Made by a program: the position numbers and the translations under genes
The notes under the pieces: model-generated
Told to the model about the DNA's origin: nothing
Databases searched by the model: none
The model's input: only the letters and a program-made list of their open reading frames with translations
In this document: in pieces, positions 42,262-58,254 of the stretch
Numbering within the stretch: the stretch's first letter is position 1
How the letters are laid out: each line of letters begins with the position of its first letter
NCBI RefSeq assembly: GCF_000208745.1
Contig: NC_030851.1
Location: 34,455,706 to 34,519,705 of the forward strand
DNA from: Theobroma cacao
Taxonomy: Eukaryota > Streptophyta > Magnoliopsida > Malvales > Malvaceae
Reading direction: 5' to 3'
DNA length: 64,000 bases

Positions 42262-44622
42262 ATGGTGTATGATCAGTCAGAAAGCCACGAAGGAGACAGA
42301 GAGAAGGCCATCACTGATTGGGTTCCCATCACTTCCGCCAGGAATGCGAAGTGGTGGTTCTCAGCTTTCCACAACATCACTGCCATGGTTGAAGCTGGTG
42401 TTCTCAGCCTTCCATATGCCATGTCAGAGCTTGGATGGCATGTTTCTTTCTTTTCTTTTGTTGTTATTAAGGGTTTTGATTTTTGAACATAAATCTACAA
42501 GGTCCCTACAGTCTACAGTATAATTAAACATGAGTGTTTTGATCAGCTTGATACATATATATTTCTGGTGCCCTGTCCTTATAACACTGAGAGACTTCCT
42601 CCACTCCACCCAGTGTGATATCTTAGGTTATCTACCTTATGCCACTGGTTTTATATTGTGGTATAGTTCCAGGTTGAATAAATCCATGTCCTTCGACTGT
42701 AACCATAGTGTTTTTAATTACTTCCATTTTTCTATCGGAAATGTCGGGTTCATGATGCTTTCCAGAGCAAAAGAAACATTGAAAAAGCTTCTAGCTTTTC
42801 CAGCATTGCTGATTTTGGTCTTCAACCTATAAGGTTATTTTAGTGTATCCACTATTAGTACTTCCTGAATCAGTAATTTTTACATTAAATTTTAGCCGAA
42901 AATAAAATATCCGTTGTTCTTAACACCTGCAGTGCAATTTCGTCGTATGAGACTAAGATTTTGAAGCTATTTTTTGATTTGCATGAATTACAGGGGTCCT
43001 GGGGTTGTTATGGTGGTTATGTCATGGGTGATCACCTTATACACCCTTTGGCAAATGGTTGAAATGCACGAGATCGTCCCTGGTAAGCGTTTCGACAGGT
43101 ACCATGAGCTAGGTCAGCATGCATTTGGTGAAAAGCTTGGGCTCTGGATCATCGTACCCCAACAATTAACTGTAGAAGTTGGTACCAATATTATCTATAT
43201 GGTCACTGGAGGACAATCGCTGAAGAAGGTCCATGCTCCAACTGCAAAGAAATCAAGCTCACATATTTCATTATGATTTTCGCTTCTGTCCAGTTTGTTC
43301 TCTCCTATCTCCCCAACTTTAACTCTATATCTGGTGTCTCACTTGCTGCGGCAGTCATGTCATTGGCGTAAGTTAACATCACTCGATACGTTATTGTCAT
43401 TTTCAATCAGTTGTCACTATTTTTTTTTTCATCAATTGATACGTTTGTTTCTTGTTTTATACAGTTACTCAATCATTGCTTGGGGAGCATCTGTTGGAAA
43501 GGGTGTTCAACCAAATGTGGACTACTCATACAAGGCTTCAACCAGGCCCGGGAAGTGTTTAACTTCCTTGCAGCAATGGGTGACGTAGCTTTTGCCTATG
43601 CTGGTCATAATGTGGTTTTGGAGATCCAGGCAACAATTCCTTCTACTCCTGAAAAACCTTCCAAGATTGCAATGTGGAAGGGTGTCGTTGTTGCATATCT
43701 CATTGTGGCATTCTGCTACTTCCCTGTTGCTTTCATAGGTTACTGGGTGTTCGGAAACGTGGTCGATGACAACATCCTCATCACCTTGGAGAAACCTACC
43801 TGGCTTGTTGCTGCAGCTAACATGTTTGTCGTAGTCCATGTCATTGGTGGCTATCAGGTAGAATTTGATGCTTACTCCACCATCAAATATCTCCATCTTT
43901 TTGACCTCTAATTGATGTAACACGTCAATTTGGCTGACCCCGAATTTCCGTTCGACCTGATAAACTGCAGGTATATGCAATGCGAGTGTTTGACATGATA
44001 GAGAGTGCTTTGGTGAAGAAATTGCATTTCACACCTTGTTTAAGGCTTCGCTTCATTAGTCGCACTATATATGTTGGTAAATAGTCCCTACCATCCATTT
44101 CTCCTAATAAGCAATATCTGAATTTTACCGTAGCTTCATGTTTAAAAATTCTAATCTTCCTTTGTTGCAGCATTGACAATGTTAGTTGGGATATGCTTCC
44201 CCTTTTTTGGAGGTCTTCTCAGCTTCTTCGGAGGATTTGCATTTGCACCAACAACATATTATGTAACTATTTCTTACTCGCTCATATTGTTACTTTCTAG
44301 CACACACAATACCCAGTAGTATATTTCTAAATCTGTATAACTGTCTTGCTTTGCAGCTCCCCTGCATCATCTGGCTTATCATTTGCAAACCCAAGAGATT
44401 CAGCTTAAGCTGGATAATAAACTGTGTAAGTAGCCTGGGCAGTGTCTTTAAACGAACAAATTTAATCAATTTCCAATCCTGACACTTAAGCTGGTTCGTT
44501 TTCATGAATTAATGACTTTTCAGATATGCATTGTTCTTGGTATTCTGCTAATGATTCTATCACCCATCGGAGGGCTAAGGTCAATCATCATCTCAGCCAA
44601 AGACTACAAGTTCTTCTCGTGA
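42262..44622 (+). pseudogene. Lysine-histidine transporter (LHT) type amino-acid permease, frameshifted
   Basis: Seven exon-like blocks, 42262-42437, 42994-43367, 43465-43857, 43971-44075, 44171-44262, 44357-44425 and 44524-44622, encode the LHT1-like plasma-membrane amino acid/proton symporter from [12 protein letters not shown] to ISAKDYKFFS. Conserved runs include [40 protein letters not shown] and LVGICFPFFGGLL. Two lesions break it. In exon 2, after SLKKVH near 43233, about 10 bases are missing relative to the family's CxxCK(E/P)IKLTYF region, and the frame stops at 43274. In exon 3, near 43550, one base is missing in the expected S-T-T-A-G-K-V-F-N-F segment. Intron 1 has a GC donor (ATG|GCATGT). 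Splice sites and sequence elsewhere are well kept, so inactivation is recent, or the lesions are sequence errors. Confidence 0.85.
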
Positions 44623-44916
44623 TTCAATCCCGGTTGTCACAGGGATAGAATTAATAGACCTGCGTTTTCCAAGTCATTAAACGGTGATGATGATTCATAC
44701 GGCACTTGGTAGAAAACTTTGTCACTTTACAGTTTATCTGCACCAAAGTTTTATCATCAGATCAGATGTCAGGACACATGCTGCAGAATTTTGTCAGACA
44801 AACGCGATCATCTTCATCTCCCCTTGGCATTCACATTTTCGACTCGTCAACTTATTTAAATTATTTACATTTTTGTGAAAATTCAAATAGTTATTAAATA
44901 TACTTAATTTTTAATT

Positions 44917-46137
44917 AGTAAAAGTATCCAAATAGTCTTTGTATTCATATGTTTTCATCAATTTAGCCTTTATTTTCAAAATCTGATCAATTTAGTTCTT
45001 CAATTTTGAGAATTGAAATAATTTAATCTCTCACCTTACGTTATTAATATTTTTCGTTAGAGATAATGACATCAACACCATTAATATTTTTAGTTAGAGA
45101 TGATAATATCAACATTGACATGATAGATTTATTGACGTGACAATATCACATCACTCTGACATGCTGACGTGAAACGTGCCAATAGACATAGTGATATGAC
45201 AATATCACATGATACTAACATGAGAATGTGATAATGTTGACATGATAATTCAAGAAAAAATATTAAAAAAAAAATTTGAACCACGTTATAGGAATTAGAT
45301 TAAACAAAAATATATAATATATGGATTAAATTGAATAACATTGAGATGTTTAGAAACTAAATTAAACAAAAAAAATTAAAAATACAAATCATTAAGTAGA
45401 TAATACATATACTCATTAATAAGTCAAATGTTTAAATCTAAAATATTTGGTATTAAGAAATAAATATAAATATTTTCTTACTTGATTATTTGATTTGGTA
45501 ATAAGTACATTAATTATATTTAATTTATCTTATTTATAAAAATTAAGTTTAAATTCCCTTTTATAAAAAAAATTAAGATTTTATAAAGTTATTTTTATAA
45601 ATATCATGATTAAAATCATTATCACTTAAAATTTCTCCTTTTTTTATTAAATATGATATTTTTTAAATGAGATTATTTTATCTTCCATTTATAAAAAAAA
45701 ATAAAAAGATTTAATTGACTTTTTTAATATATGCATGACAGTATGAGAATAAAAATAAGCCCATTAAATACTTTAACGATAAAATAATTTGCCAAGAAAT
45801 CATCTCATTCAACATTGTGATTTAATTGACTTTTTTAATACAAAATATTATATTTTTTAAATATTTTTTTGTTCAATCTTGTTTAATTTAATTTATGTAC
45901 TATACATTTTTGTTTAGTTTAATCTGTGGTCCAGATTTTTTTTGAAAATTTTATTTTCTTGATTTGCCATGTTAACGCTGACGTCATCACCTCTAACAAT
46001 AAATATCGACAATGTAAGGGGAAGGAACTAAATTATTCAAATTTCTAAAATCAAAAGATTAAATTTATTAAATTTTGAATACATGGACTAAATTGACGAA
46101 AATATATAGATACAGGGACTATTTGGATACTTTGACC
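44917..46137. mobile_element. Long-TIR MITE, family member 2
   Basis: A 1,221-bp element whose left end AGTAAAAGTATCCAAATAGT and right end (reverse complement GGTCAAAGTATCCAAATAGT) form inverted repeats of over 100 bases. A perfect 10-base duplication, ATTTTTAATT, flanks it at 44907-44916 and 46138-46147. The TIRs share the GGTCAAA.TATCCA opening and the ATTCAATTTAG-like runs with the element at 39725-40638, so they are one family. Internally both have GACATCA...GACATG phrases. No coding capacity. Confidence 0.82.
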
Positions 46138-46519
46138 ATTTTTAATTTTGATTTAGTAATGATAGTTTTTTGAATTTTGAATTTTTATATTACTATAAAT
46201 AATTTTGAAAACTTTGGCAATGTTACGAAATTTATCAAAATACATATATGAGGAATAGTTTTATTAATTAAAAACATATTGATAAAATAACATTACGTGA
46301 CATTATTCAATGGTAATTTCCATAAAAAAGGGCTTCCGGGGAAGAATATGTCTGTGCCCGCGGACGGAGCCTACCGTCTTAATGGGGCAATAAACAGGCC
46401 CATCTACGAGGGTATTCTTGTTAATAAAGGAAAAGGACGGGGCTAAAAATAAACCTGAACTCATAAACCCCGCGAAAGGCCGAAGCCCCTTCGCCGTTTA
46501 TTTATCCAAAGCAAAAATG

Positions 46520-46527
46520 TTCCCGCC
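46520..46527 (+). promoter_or_regulatory. E2F-type site upstream of the polymerase alpha B gene
   Basis: TTCCCGCC, the canonical E2F recognition sequence, lies 67-74 bases before the start codon, with TCTCGC close behind. E2F factors drive S-phase expression of replication genes in plants, which fits a DNA polymerase alpha subunit. Match is exact; function is inferred. Confidence 0.7.
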
Positions 46528-46593
46528 ATTTCTCGCATCAGCAAAAGGGGAAACCCTAGATTGACAGAAATCGACAGAGAGAGGGACGGAGCC

Positions 46594-49500
46594 ATGGAAG
46601 AGGAGATCAAAGCAGAGTTCTTGAAGAACGGGTTCACTCTTGACGAAGAAGAAGAGATACTCAAGAAATGTGAGCTTTTTTTTCTTTTAATTCCTATTTT
46701 TCCACTTACTCTCTCACTCTTATTTTCGAATAATTTTATGCCAAAGAAAGCTTTCAACTCTTTTCTTTTATTTTTTTATTAGGCCATATGTTTTGTCTAA
46801 ACTTCAGTCTCAAGCCTTCCGATCTCGTCTCAAGCTGGGAGGTTTATTACCTGAATCGGTAATTTAACTGCTTTTGCTATCCCTCTTTTCTTTCCTTTTT
46901 TCGCTTTTATTTTTTAGTACTATTGGGTAGGGAGAGATTTTGAGAGTAATTTCTTATATGGGTTTCTGTTTCTTTGTCTTTGCTTAATTTTTGATGATTT
47001 TTTGAGGTTTATAGGAGTGGAAATAATCGATTAAAATTCAATTTTGGTGCAGACAACTTGATGAATCAGTTGTAAAGGATGCAGAAATGGATGGGTTTTC
47101 GGGGCACCTGCAGAATGAACAAGTAGAGGCGGTTGTTAAAAAGGAGCCCGATCTGTATATGTACTCTTTTAAAGACGTTGACATGTAAGCATTTTATGTA
47201 TTATATCTTGTTTTTTTCACAGTCTGGTCATTTGCTTATTTTGTAATTGTACATAGTTATTTTGGGGGGGAAGCATTTGCTTACTTATCTTGCTTGTAAG
47301 GGCAGATGCTGATAAGCACGGATCTTAAGAGGATAAGAATTTTGTTTGTCTCCTTGTGCTTGAAACCCCTAGGACAATTGATATGGCATTAATGGATGTT
47401 TAAATGCATAATTCTTTAATTTTGGTGGAGCTTAACCAGGCTTCTAGTGCTCCATTATGGATTATATTTTGGAGTTTCAGATGTAGATGTTGTTTTTAAT
47501 TCATGGGATGTGATTTGCCCAGGATTTTAGATGCTGAAGATGAAGATACAAAAGAAGTTATTCTTAGAACTCCAACAGACAAATCTGAAAAACTTCATTC
47601 AGATTTATATGACTCTGCACAAAAAACAAATAGTAACATTTATTCCTCTAGGAGGACACCAAAACAAGTGACACCGTTTGGGACACGAAGTAATAAATTT
47701 GTGGTGAAATTCAACATCGATAATCTTCCTACATCAGAGACTGTGAATGGCATGCATGATCATGAGAATCTCGAGGATGCTGTTATTAAGAGGATTCAAC
47801 CTCAAAAAAGATGTTCATTGGTTGTCCACAGCTCAGGACCTGAACCAGGTTGCAGATTCATGTACGACAGGATTGAAGACGGGGTATCTGACAGTTATTA
47901 TGGCATAAATTATTTGTTTTTTTTTTTTTACATCTGAAATATGTATTCCAAGATGGCTTATTGTTGGTACAGTTCAATGCCCTTGAAAACCGCATTAGAA
48001 AGCATGCAGCTGCACTTGTTGCATCTGGCCTCTATCAAGAACCAATGGATCCATCAGTTGCTTCACAGGTAGTTTTCTGCTTCACCAGTCTTTAATCTTT
48101 CAGATAGTCTCATATTTTACATGCATCTAAAGAAACTTATTGCTTCAGAGGAGCATATTTGCGGTTGGAATGATCTTCTGTGATGACGAGGGTCATTTAA
48201 ATGATAAGTCCATCTTGTTGCAAAGCAGGTAAAATGCCCTGAGCCATCTACTTATTGTAATCATGTTCATCAATCTACTAAGAGGAAACCAATAGGTGTT
48301 CTTCATATGTTAACTGTGTGAGCACAGTCAATATCAGTGTGGCTTTTGTTATTGATGATTCAGCCACATAACAAAGAAATAGTCAAGAATCTTAACATGT
48401 GTGCCTAGATAATTAAATTTTGAATGGAACTATTCTTACCAAGCAGTGTGAGGCCAGCTTAAATCAGGACTGAGAGGTTTTCTATTTCTTGATTTATTGA
48501 GTTACCCAAGATTAGGTACTCAGCATTTTCTGGCATAAGTTAGTTTGTACTTTAGTGCATCACCAGGAAACTGAGGACCTGACTACTCTTGACATTTTCA
48601 CTATCGGGAAGTGGCATATATCCTGTGCTGTTCAAACTTTCTTTTTTTGTTGTTAAATATTTGATTAAGTCTCCTACCACTTGACAGTGTTGAGCATTCT
48701 GGAGGGCAACGTGTTCGACTAGAATTAAATAAATTGAGCCACTTTTCTATTTTTCCAGGGCAGGTAATAAACATTATAAAGATTGTTGATCTTGTTTGAT
48801 GCGTTGGAAAATCCCAGATCAGCCTGGAAAGATTTCTTTTATGCAGGTGGTAGGCATTGAGGGTCACAACCCTAGTGGGCATTGTTTGATTGCATCAGAG
48901 ATCGTAGATTCTGTTCCTTTGACCATTGCTGCTGATACGAATCTGCCTCCTGCAAAGAGGCAGGCTTTAAATGAGGAGATTCAGGCAACAAATCTTTCCT
49001 CCACGCCAACAGAGATATCACTGGTGTGTAGGATAATCTTCTATATCAGATAAAGATCTTAGAGCACTGCCAGTTGAATCTTAGGTTTTTAATTTTTGAA
49101 CACATGCAATTGGGTAAATTTTAAATTCTCTCATGATGATTATTCCTCTTCTATTAAGGCAACAAATCCTTCCTCCTTGCCAACAGAGATATCAATAGTG
49201 TGTAGGATAATCTTCTGTATCAGATAAAGGTCTTAGAATACTCTGTTAATTGCATCTCATCATAAATTTCCAGTACCACCAATTGAATTTTAGTTTTTAA
49301 TTTTTGGACACATTGCAATCGGGGAAATTTTGACTTTTATAATGATCATTCCTCTTCTATTAAGATTTCTGTTTTTTGTTTTTAACAGAATGTTTGAATG
49401 TGATAAATATTTGAACAGATCATTGCTGCTGGCCCATTCACTACTACAGACAACTTATTATTTGAGCCTCTGAAAGAACTGCTCACCTATGCAACGAGAA

Positions 49501-51133
49501 AGTGTCCACAGTTGCTTATACTGGTGTGAACCCACTGCGTTTTTTAATCCAATGTGCTTTTAAAGAATATTGGTGTTTTGACTAACCAGGGAACTTTTTG
49601 TGTTGGCTTATTGATAATTTTCAGTTAGGACCTTTTATCGATTCTGAACATCCACAGATTAAGAAAGGAACTTTTGACCTGAGTTTTGATGAAATATTTC
49701 GATCAGAGGTTCTTAGAATGGTATCTATAAAGCAAAAACTACTCCAATTTGGGAAAGAAACCACTTTCGCTCTTTAATCATCTGTTTTCTCATTGGTACC
49801 TTCAGGTGCAAGATTATGTGGAATATATGGGATCTGATGCACGCGTGATTCTTATTCCATCTATTCGGGATGCTAATCACGACTTTGTTTTCCCTCAGGT
49901 AATCTTTTGCCAAAGGAAATGAACAGTATTTCTCTGCTTGATTTGGTATTTTTTGAAATAGGGTAAATGCTGAGACTTGTATTTGAACTTTGTGCAGCCT
50001 CCTTTTGATCTTGATCTACACAATCTTAATCAGGTACATAATATGTATCAATAGAGCAGTTCATCTGGTGAACTAAATGATGAGTTTCTACTCGATACCA
50101 CAATTTGCTTCCATAATTTAACAACATGATCTTGTTTCTTTATTATCATCCAGATAACCAGTCTCACAAATCCAGGGATTTTTGAGGCAGATGAGGTAAA
50201 GCAATGGCTGAATTTATACATATCTATTTTACCTCTGAAACTTCTATCCATGTTGTTGCTATATTTACCTCTTTGTCAAGCTTGTGCTTGATAATGACCG
50301 ACGTGAATTTATAGGTGATGATGTTCAACAGCATGCAGATAATATCTAATTAAGCTGGTTCAAACTTTAAACCTATTTACTCGAGTGAGAGTATGTATCA
50401 GTATTCCATAATAATTTTGGGTTTCAGGTCAAGATTGGTTGCTGCACTGTAGATATTCTCAAACATCTTAGTGGAGAGGAGATATCACGACATTCAATGG
50501 ATGGAACGCCTAGTGATCGCTTGAGTAGACTTGCCAGCCATATTCTTAGCCAGCGCAGGTATGTTGTAATAAGTTATTTTTGTGGAAAGTCGTTCACTTT
50601 ATAATTTATTAGCTGCTTCAAATTATAAGACCTATTAACCTATCAAATGTACTTTCTGACTAATATTTCTGAAACAGCTTTTATCCGCTGTATCCACCAG
50701 CAGAAGGTGTCCCATTGGATTCCTCACTTGCTCCTGAAGCTCTTCATATCCCTTCAGTTCCAGATCTTCTTATCTTACCTTCAGACATCAAATACTTTGT
50801 CAAGGTTAGTGCGACGCCAAACTGCATTTCACTTCAAACAGCAACAAGAAGAAAACATGGCTCCAATATGCTAGTACTGGGCTAGAGGCTAGGGTGCTAC
50901 AAATGTTGCAATGTACTTCAATTTATTAAAAGATGTAATTCTCATGCGTCCTGCATATTCTCTGGTTGCAGGTGTTATCTCTGGGGGGAACAAGTGAAGG
51001 GAAAGAACAAACGAAGAAATGCATTTGTATTAACCCAGGAAGACTGGCCAAGGGAGCAGGCGGAGGCACCTTTGTAGAGCTCAAATACCAAGGGAGTCCT
51101 GATAAGATGAATGCTTCAATTATTGGTATATGA
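46594..51133 (+). CDS. POLA2: DNA polymerase alpha subunit B
   Basis: The B subunit of the polymerase alpha-primase complex, which starts lagging-strand synthesis in the nucleus. Sixteen exons: 46594-46669, 46783-46858, 47053-47184, 47523-47883, 47973-48068, 48149-48228, 48688-48763, 48847-49023, 49419-49523, 49625-49720, 49806-49898, 49998-50033, 50154-50195, 50428-50558, 50678-50804, 50972-51133. They join in frame to 621 residues, the usual length. The N-terminal helical region (MEEEIKAEFLKNGF to SSWEVYYLNR) binds partners. An OB-fold region follows (near FAVGMIFCDDEGHLNDKS and FPGQVVGIEGHNPSG). The C-terminal inactive phosphoesterase domain has IIAAGPFTTTDNL, LLGPFIDSEHPQI, LIPSIRDANHDFVFPQPPF and the end ICINPGRLAKGAGGGTFVEL. 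All splice sites are GT-AG. Intron 8 holds a duplicated copy of the exon 8 tail. Confidence 0.95.
48984..49363 (+). repeat. Duplication of exon 8 tail plus intron start in POLA2
   Basis: 48984-49157 recurs as 49158-49363. The copies share GGCAACAAATC, CCAACAGAGATATCA, GTGTGTAGGATAATCTTCT and the closing CCTCTTCTATTAA. The first copy includes the last 40 bases of exon 8 and its donor; the second lies wholly in intron 8 and keeps an AG before it and a GT after it. Confidence 0.88.
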
Positions 51134-51827
51134 GTCTTGAATTTTATTAATGCAAGATATATATCCTGAACATGCGGTGTTCCTCCTAAGATGATGCGGA
51201 CAAATGGTATTTGGTCCACCACATGGGAGGAATCAAATGTCCGAGGGAAGCAAAGGCGGCAAAGTTCGTGCATTAACGGTTCCGAGTTCAAAAAGTACTA
51301 TGTGCATCATAGAGCGCTTCAGCATTTGTCATTAAGATAAAATCAACTGCAGAACGAGACAGAAAAAAAGAGAGATGGGATGACATGTCCCTGCCATTTT
51401 TTATGTATGTTCATGTATTATGATGTAACCATCACTTGTATCTATCTCATACTGCATCATGTATTTTAGCTAGTTCAAACCAGATGGAGAGCCATTGGTA
51501 CATATTTTGCCTTCTATTTGTGTAATTATCTACAATTCATTAGAGCCAACAACACCTCCAGTGGCTCTATCAAGTGCTATTAATCGAAAATTTCAGCCAA
51601 TTTCTATATCACAGGCTTCCAATAGTAGCAAGATGCAGCAACAAGAATTGGTACGTCACAAGCTGAATTCTTATAGCATAGGAAGCATTCAGCATATTGG
51701 ATTATATTTACAACTAAAGTGAATGCTGAAAGTAGAGCGAAACTCCTGCACATATTACATACCCGGTACCCCCCTCAATCATCCTCTGACTGTCCCCTCG
51801 TTTAAAGTTGGGAGGCACCCACAAAGC
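51134..51827. other. Shared 3' region of two convergent genes
   Basis: The polymerase gene (plus) and the TLC gene (minus) end 694 bases apart, tail to tail. Their 3' UTRs probably occupy most of this interval and might overlap. No further gene is seen; the open frames here lack known domains. Confidence 0.6.
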
Positions 51828-52577
51828 CTAGACCACTTTCTTCCCAGCTTTGTAGTTTCTTCCTTTATACCAGTCTATCCAGTGATGGAAAACCCAAACT
51901 ATGCTAACCAAGATTGCTGTGACAATCACAACAATCCAAGAAGACCAAGCCCATCTTGGAATCAAATTCCCAGCCACCCCACTTAGATAAAAGACCACCA
52001 TCTTATACACAAAGAAGGGCCCCAGAATCCCCCTGACAACCGAATAGAGAGCATAAAACGGGGGAGACAAGAGCTCGTATAATTTTGCAGCGGCAGGTGC
52101 GTCAGCTCTTCGGAAACCAGCAAGAGTCCAGACGTTCTGACAAAGGCTTGTGACTTCAGCAAGAACAAGTAGCACGAGAAGGGCAAACGCCCCATGATGA
52201 ACCATGTAACGACATGTGAAAAATACATACAATGTGGCTAAATGGTGGAGAATGAAGAGAATATCATTGGGGAAAAACACTAGATAGTGGACGAGGTCCA
52301 TCAAGAAGTAAGAAATACTGTATTCAAGTACAACGTTGTCTAAAGCAGAGTTTGGAGAAGCAAACGTAGGAGGGGATTGGGTCGTGTTTATTAATGCATG
52401 AGCGGCCATGAAAACCGCAGGCGTTCCATGAGCTAAGGAGATAAAGCAGCTTGAAGCTTCAGGCCGGTGTTTGGGACCCCAGTTTCGGAAGACTAGAAAG
52501 TAAGCAAAGAGATAAATGGAAAGAAACAACAAGAAAAACGTCGGGAAAGTTGGGCTGCAAAGGGCTAAGGCCTCCAT
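51828..52577 (-). CDS. TLC-domain membrane protein
   Basis: A single-exon gene of 249 residues from the ATG at 52577 (MEALALCSPTFPTFFLLFLS). It has about six hydrophobic membrane segments and the TLC (TRAM/LAG1/CLN8) features: FRNWGPKHRPEASSCFISLAHG early on, SISYFLMDLVHYLVFFPNDI, the histidine pair FILHHLATLYVF, and LAEVTSLCQNVWTLAGFRRA. The C-terminus ends in a basic tail, YKGRNYKAGKKVV. TLC proteins sit in the ER or other membranes and act in or sense lipid metabolism; this one is of the small plant type resembling At5g14285, not a ceramide synthase, since no homeobox-like region is present. The open frame continues upstream to 52718, but those 47 residues lack conservation in my memory and are probably leader. 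Confidence 0.88.
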   Translation of the reverse strand: MEALALCSPTFPTFFLLFLSIYLFAYFLVFRNWGPKHRPEASSCFISLAHGTPAVFMAAHALINTTQSPPTFASPNSALDNVVLEYSISYFLMDLVHYLVFFPNDILFILHHLATLYVFFTCRYMVHHGAFALLVLLVLAEVTSLCQNVWTLAGFRRADAPAAAKLYELLSPPFYALYSVVRGILGPFFVYKMVVFYLSGVAGNLIPRWAWSSWIVVIVTAILVSIVWVFHHWIDWYKGRNYKAGKKVV

Positions 52578-53703
52578 GGAAATACAGCAGCAGAAGTAGA
52601 TAACGAGAGAGAGAAAGAGAGTTGTGGGAAAATTGAAACAAGATTCCGGAGAGACTTTTAAGTGTATAGAAATAAAATAAGGTACAATCGGAAGACTTAC
52701 CGTGATGAAAGAGAACAAGTTGAGGTTGGAAGAAGTGAAGCAGAAGTTGGCGGCTTTGGCCTGACCTCACCCCCTAGTAGTTTGGCCTTTGGAAGCCTGG
52801 AAATATAAGGAGACTTGTAATTTTCTACTATAGAACCATTTTATAAGTTGCCGACAGTAATGAAATCAGAACGGAGCGTTCAGGCGTGTAACGTAAGGGG
52901 CTAAGAAAATCAACCGTGATCAAAGCGGCTTTGGAAGCGCTGATTCCTTGCCAATCTTTTTAGACGGTTGAAACTTGAAAGTAAAAGGGAAAAAGTAGTC
53001 TTTTTGCTCTTTTCTTGACGACTCTTCCCAGCTGAAGAGTACGTACACGTGACACCGTTTGCTTTATGCTCGGTAGCATATTCGCCTACTCAGATATTCT
53101 CATATTTCTCGAAAAGCATCTTCCGAGTTGTTTAGTTTACCCTTTTCCCCTTTCCCAGCCATAAATATGGCTCCGTATAACTCCCGCAACAAACTTCTCT
53201 TTTCAAGTGTCTGTTGTTGTTTATTATGACTGCCTCCACCCACCTCTACATGCTCTTCTATTTACTTCAGACTTGCTATGAATATTATTTTGCGGCCAAA
53301 TTACCTTCCGTATTTTGGCTTAATTGTGCTACAATCACTTTGCTCATTCCAACATCAAAGCTGTCATAAGAGCCAGCCTCCTGTTCCAGTAAGAAACTGT
53401 CCCAATAACAGAATTTTCCTCAAGCTTCCATCGAAAATTTGATATGGTACGCTCCATGGATGACAAACTGCTCAAAATCCACACTTCAGACGAAGCCAAA
53501 TGAAAGCCTACATAGCTCTTCCCTTGCTTTTACAACGTGCTTAAGTTAAATGCTGCCAAAATTCGGGAATTCTTGTTTATTAAATAGATACAAAAGCTAA
53601 AATCTGTCCAACAACACCATCCACTAAACAAGCTGTATTAATTTGAGTCCAGCTGTAGTTGCAGAAGCACCCGCTGAAAGCTTAACCAGGGATGGTAGCA
53701 AAT
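52578..53703. other. Intergenic between TLC and FabG genes
   Basis: Contains the TLC leader and promoter (both genes are on the minus strand) and DNA downstream of FabG. GTACACGTGACACC near 53042 includes a G-box core CACGTG. No coding frame is supported. Confidence 0.5.

Positions 53704-58254
<4,551 letters not shown>

Larger units (their letters stand above)
44623..46593. other. Intergenic, largely occupied by a MITE
   Basis: After the pseudogene's 3' side, the interval is mostly the element at 44917-46137. From 46300 onward base composition rises and the polymerase-gene promoter begins, including an E2F-type site at 46520. No other gene is seen. Confidence 0.6.

Noticed and set aside
43522..43980. 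152-codon minus-strand frame in the LHT region
   Set aside because: Antisense shadow of exon 3, crossing its splice junctions; no known domain.
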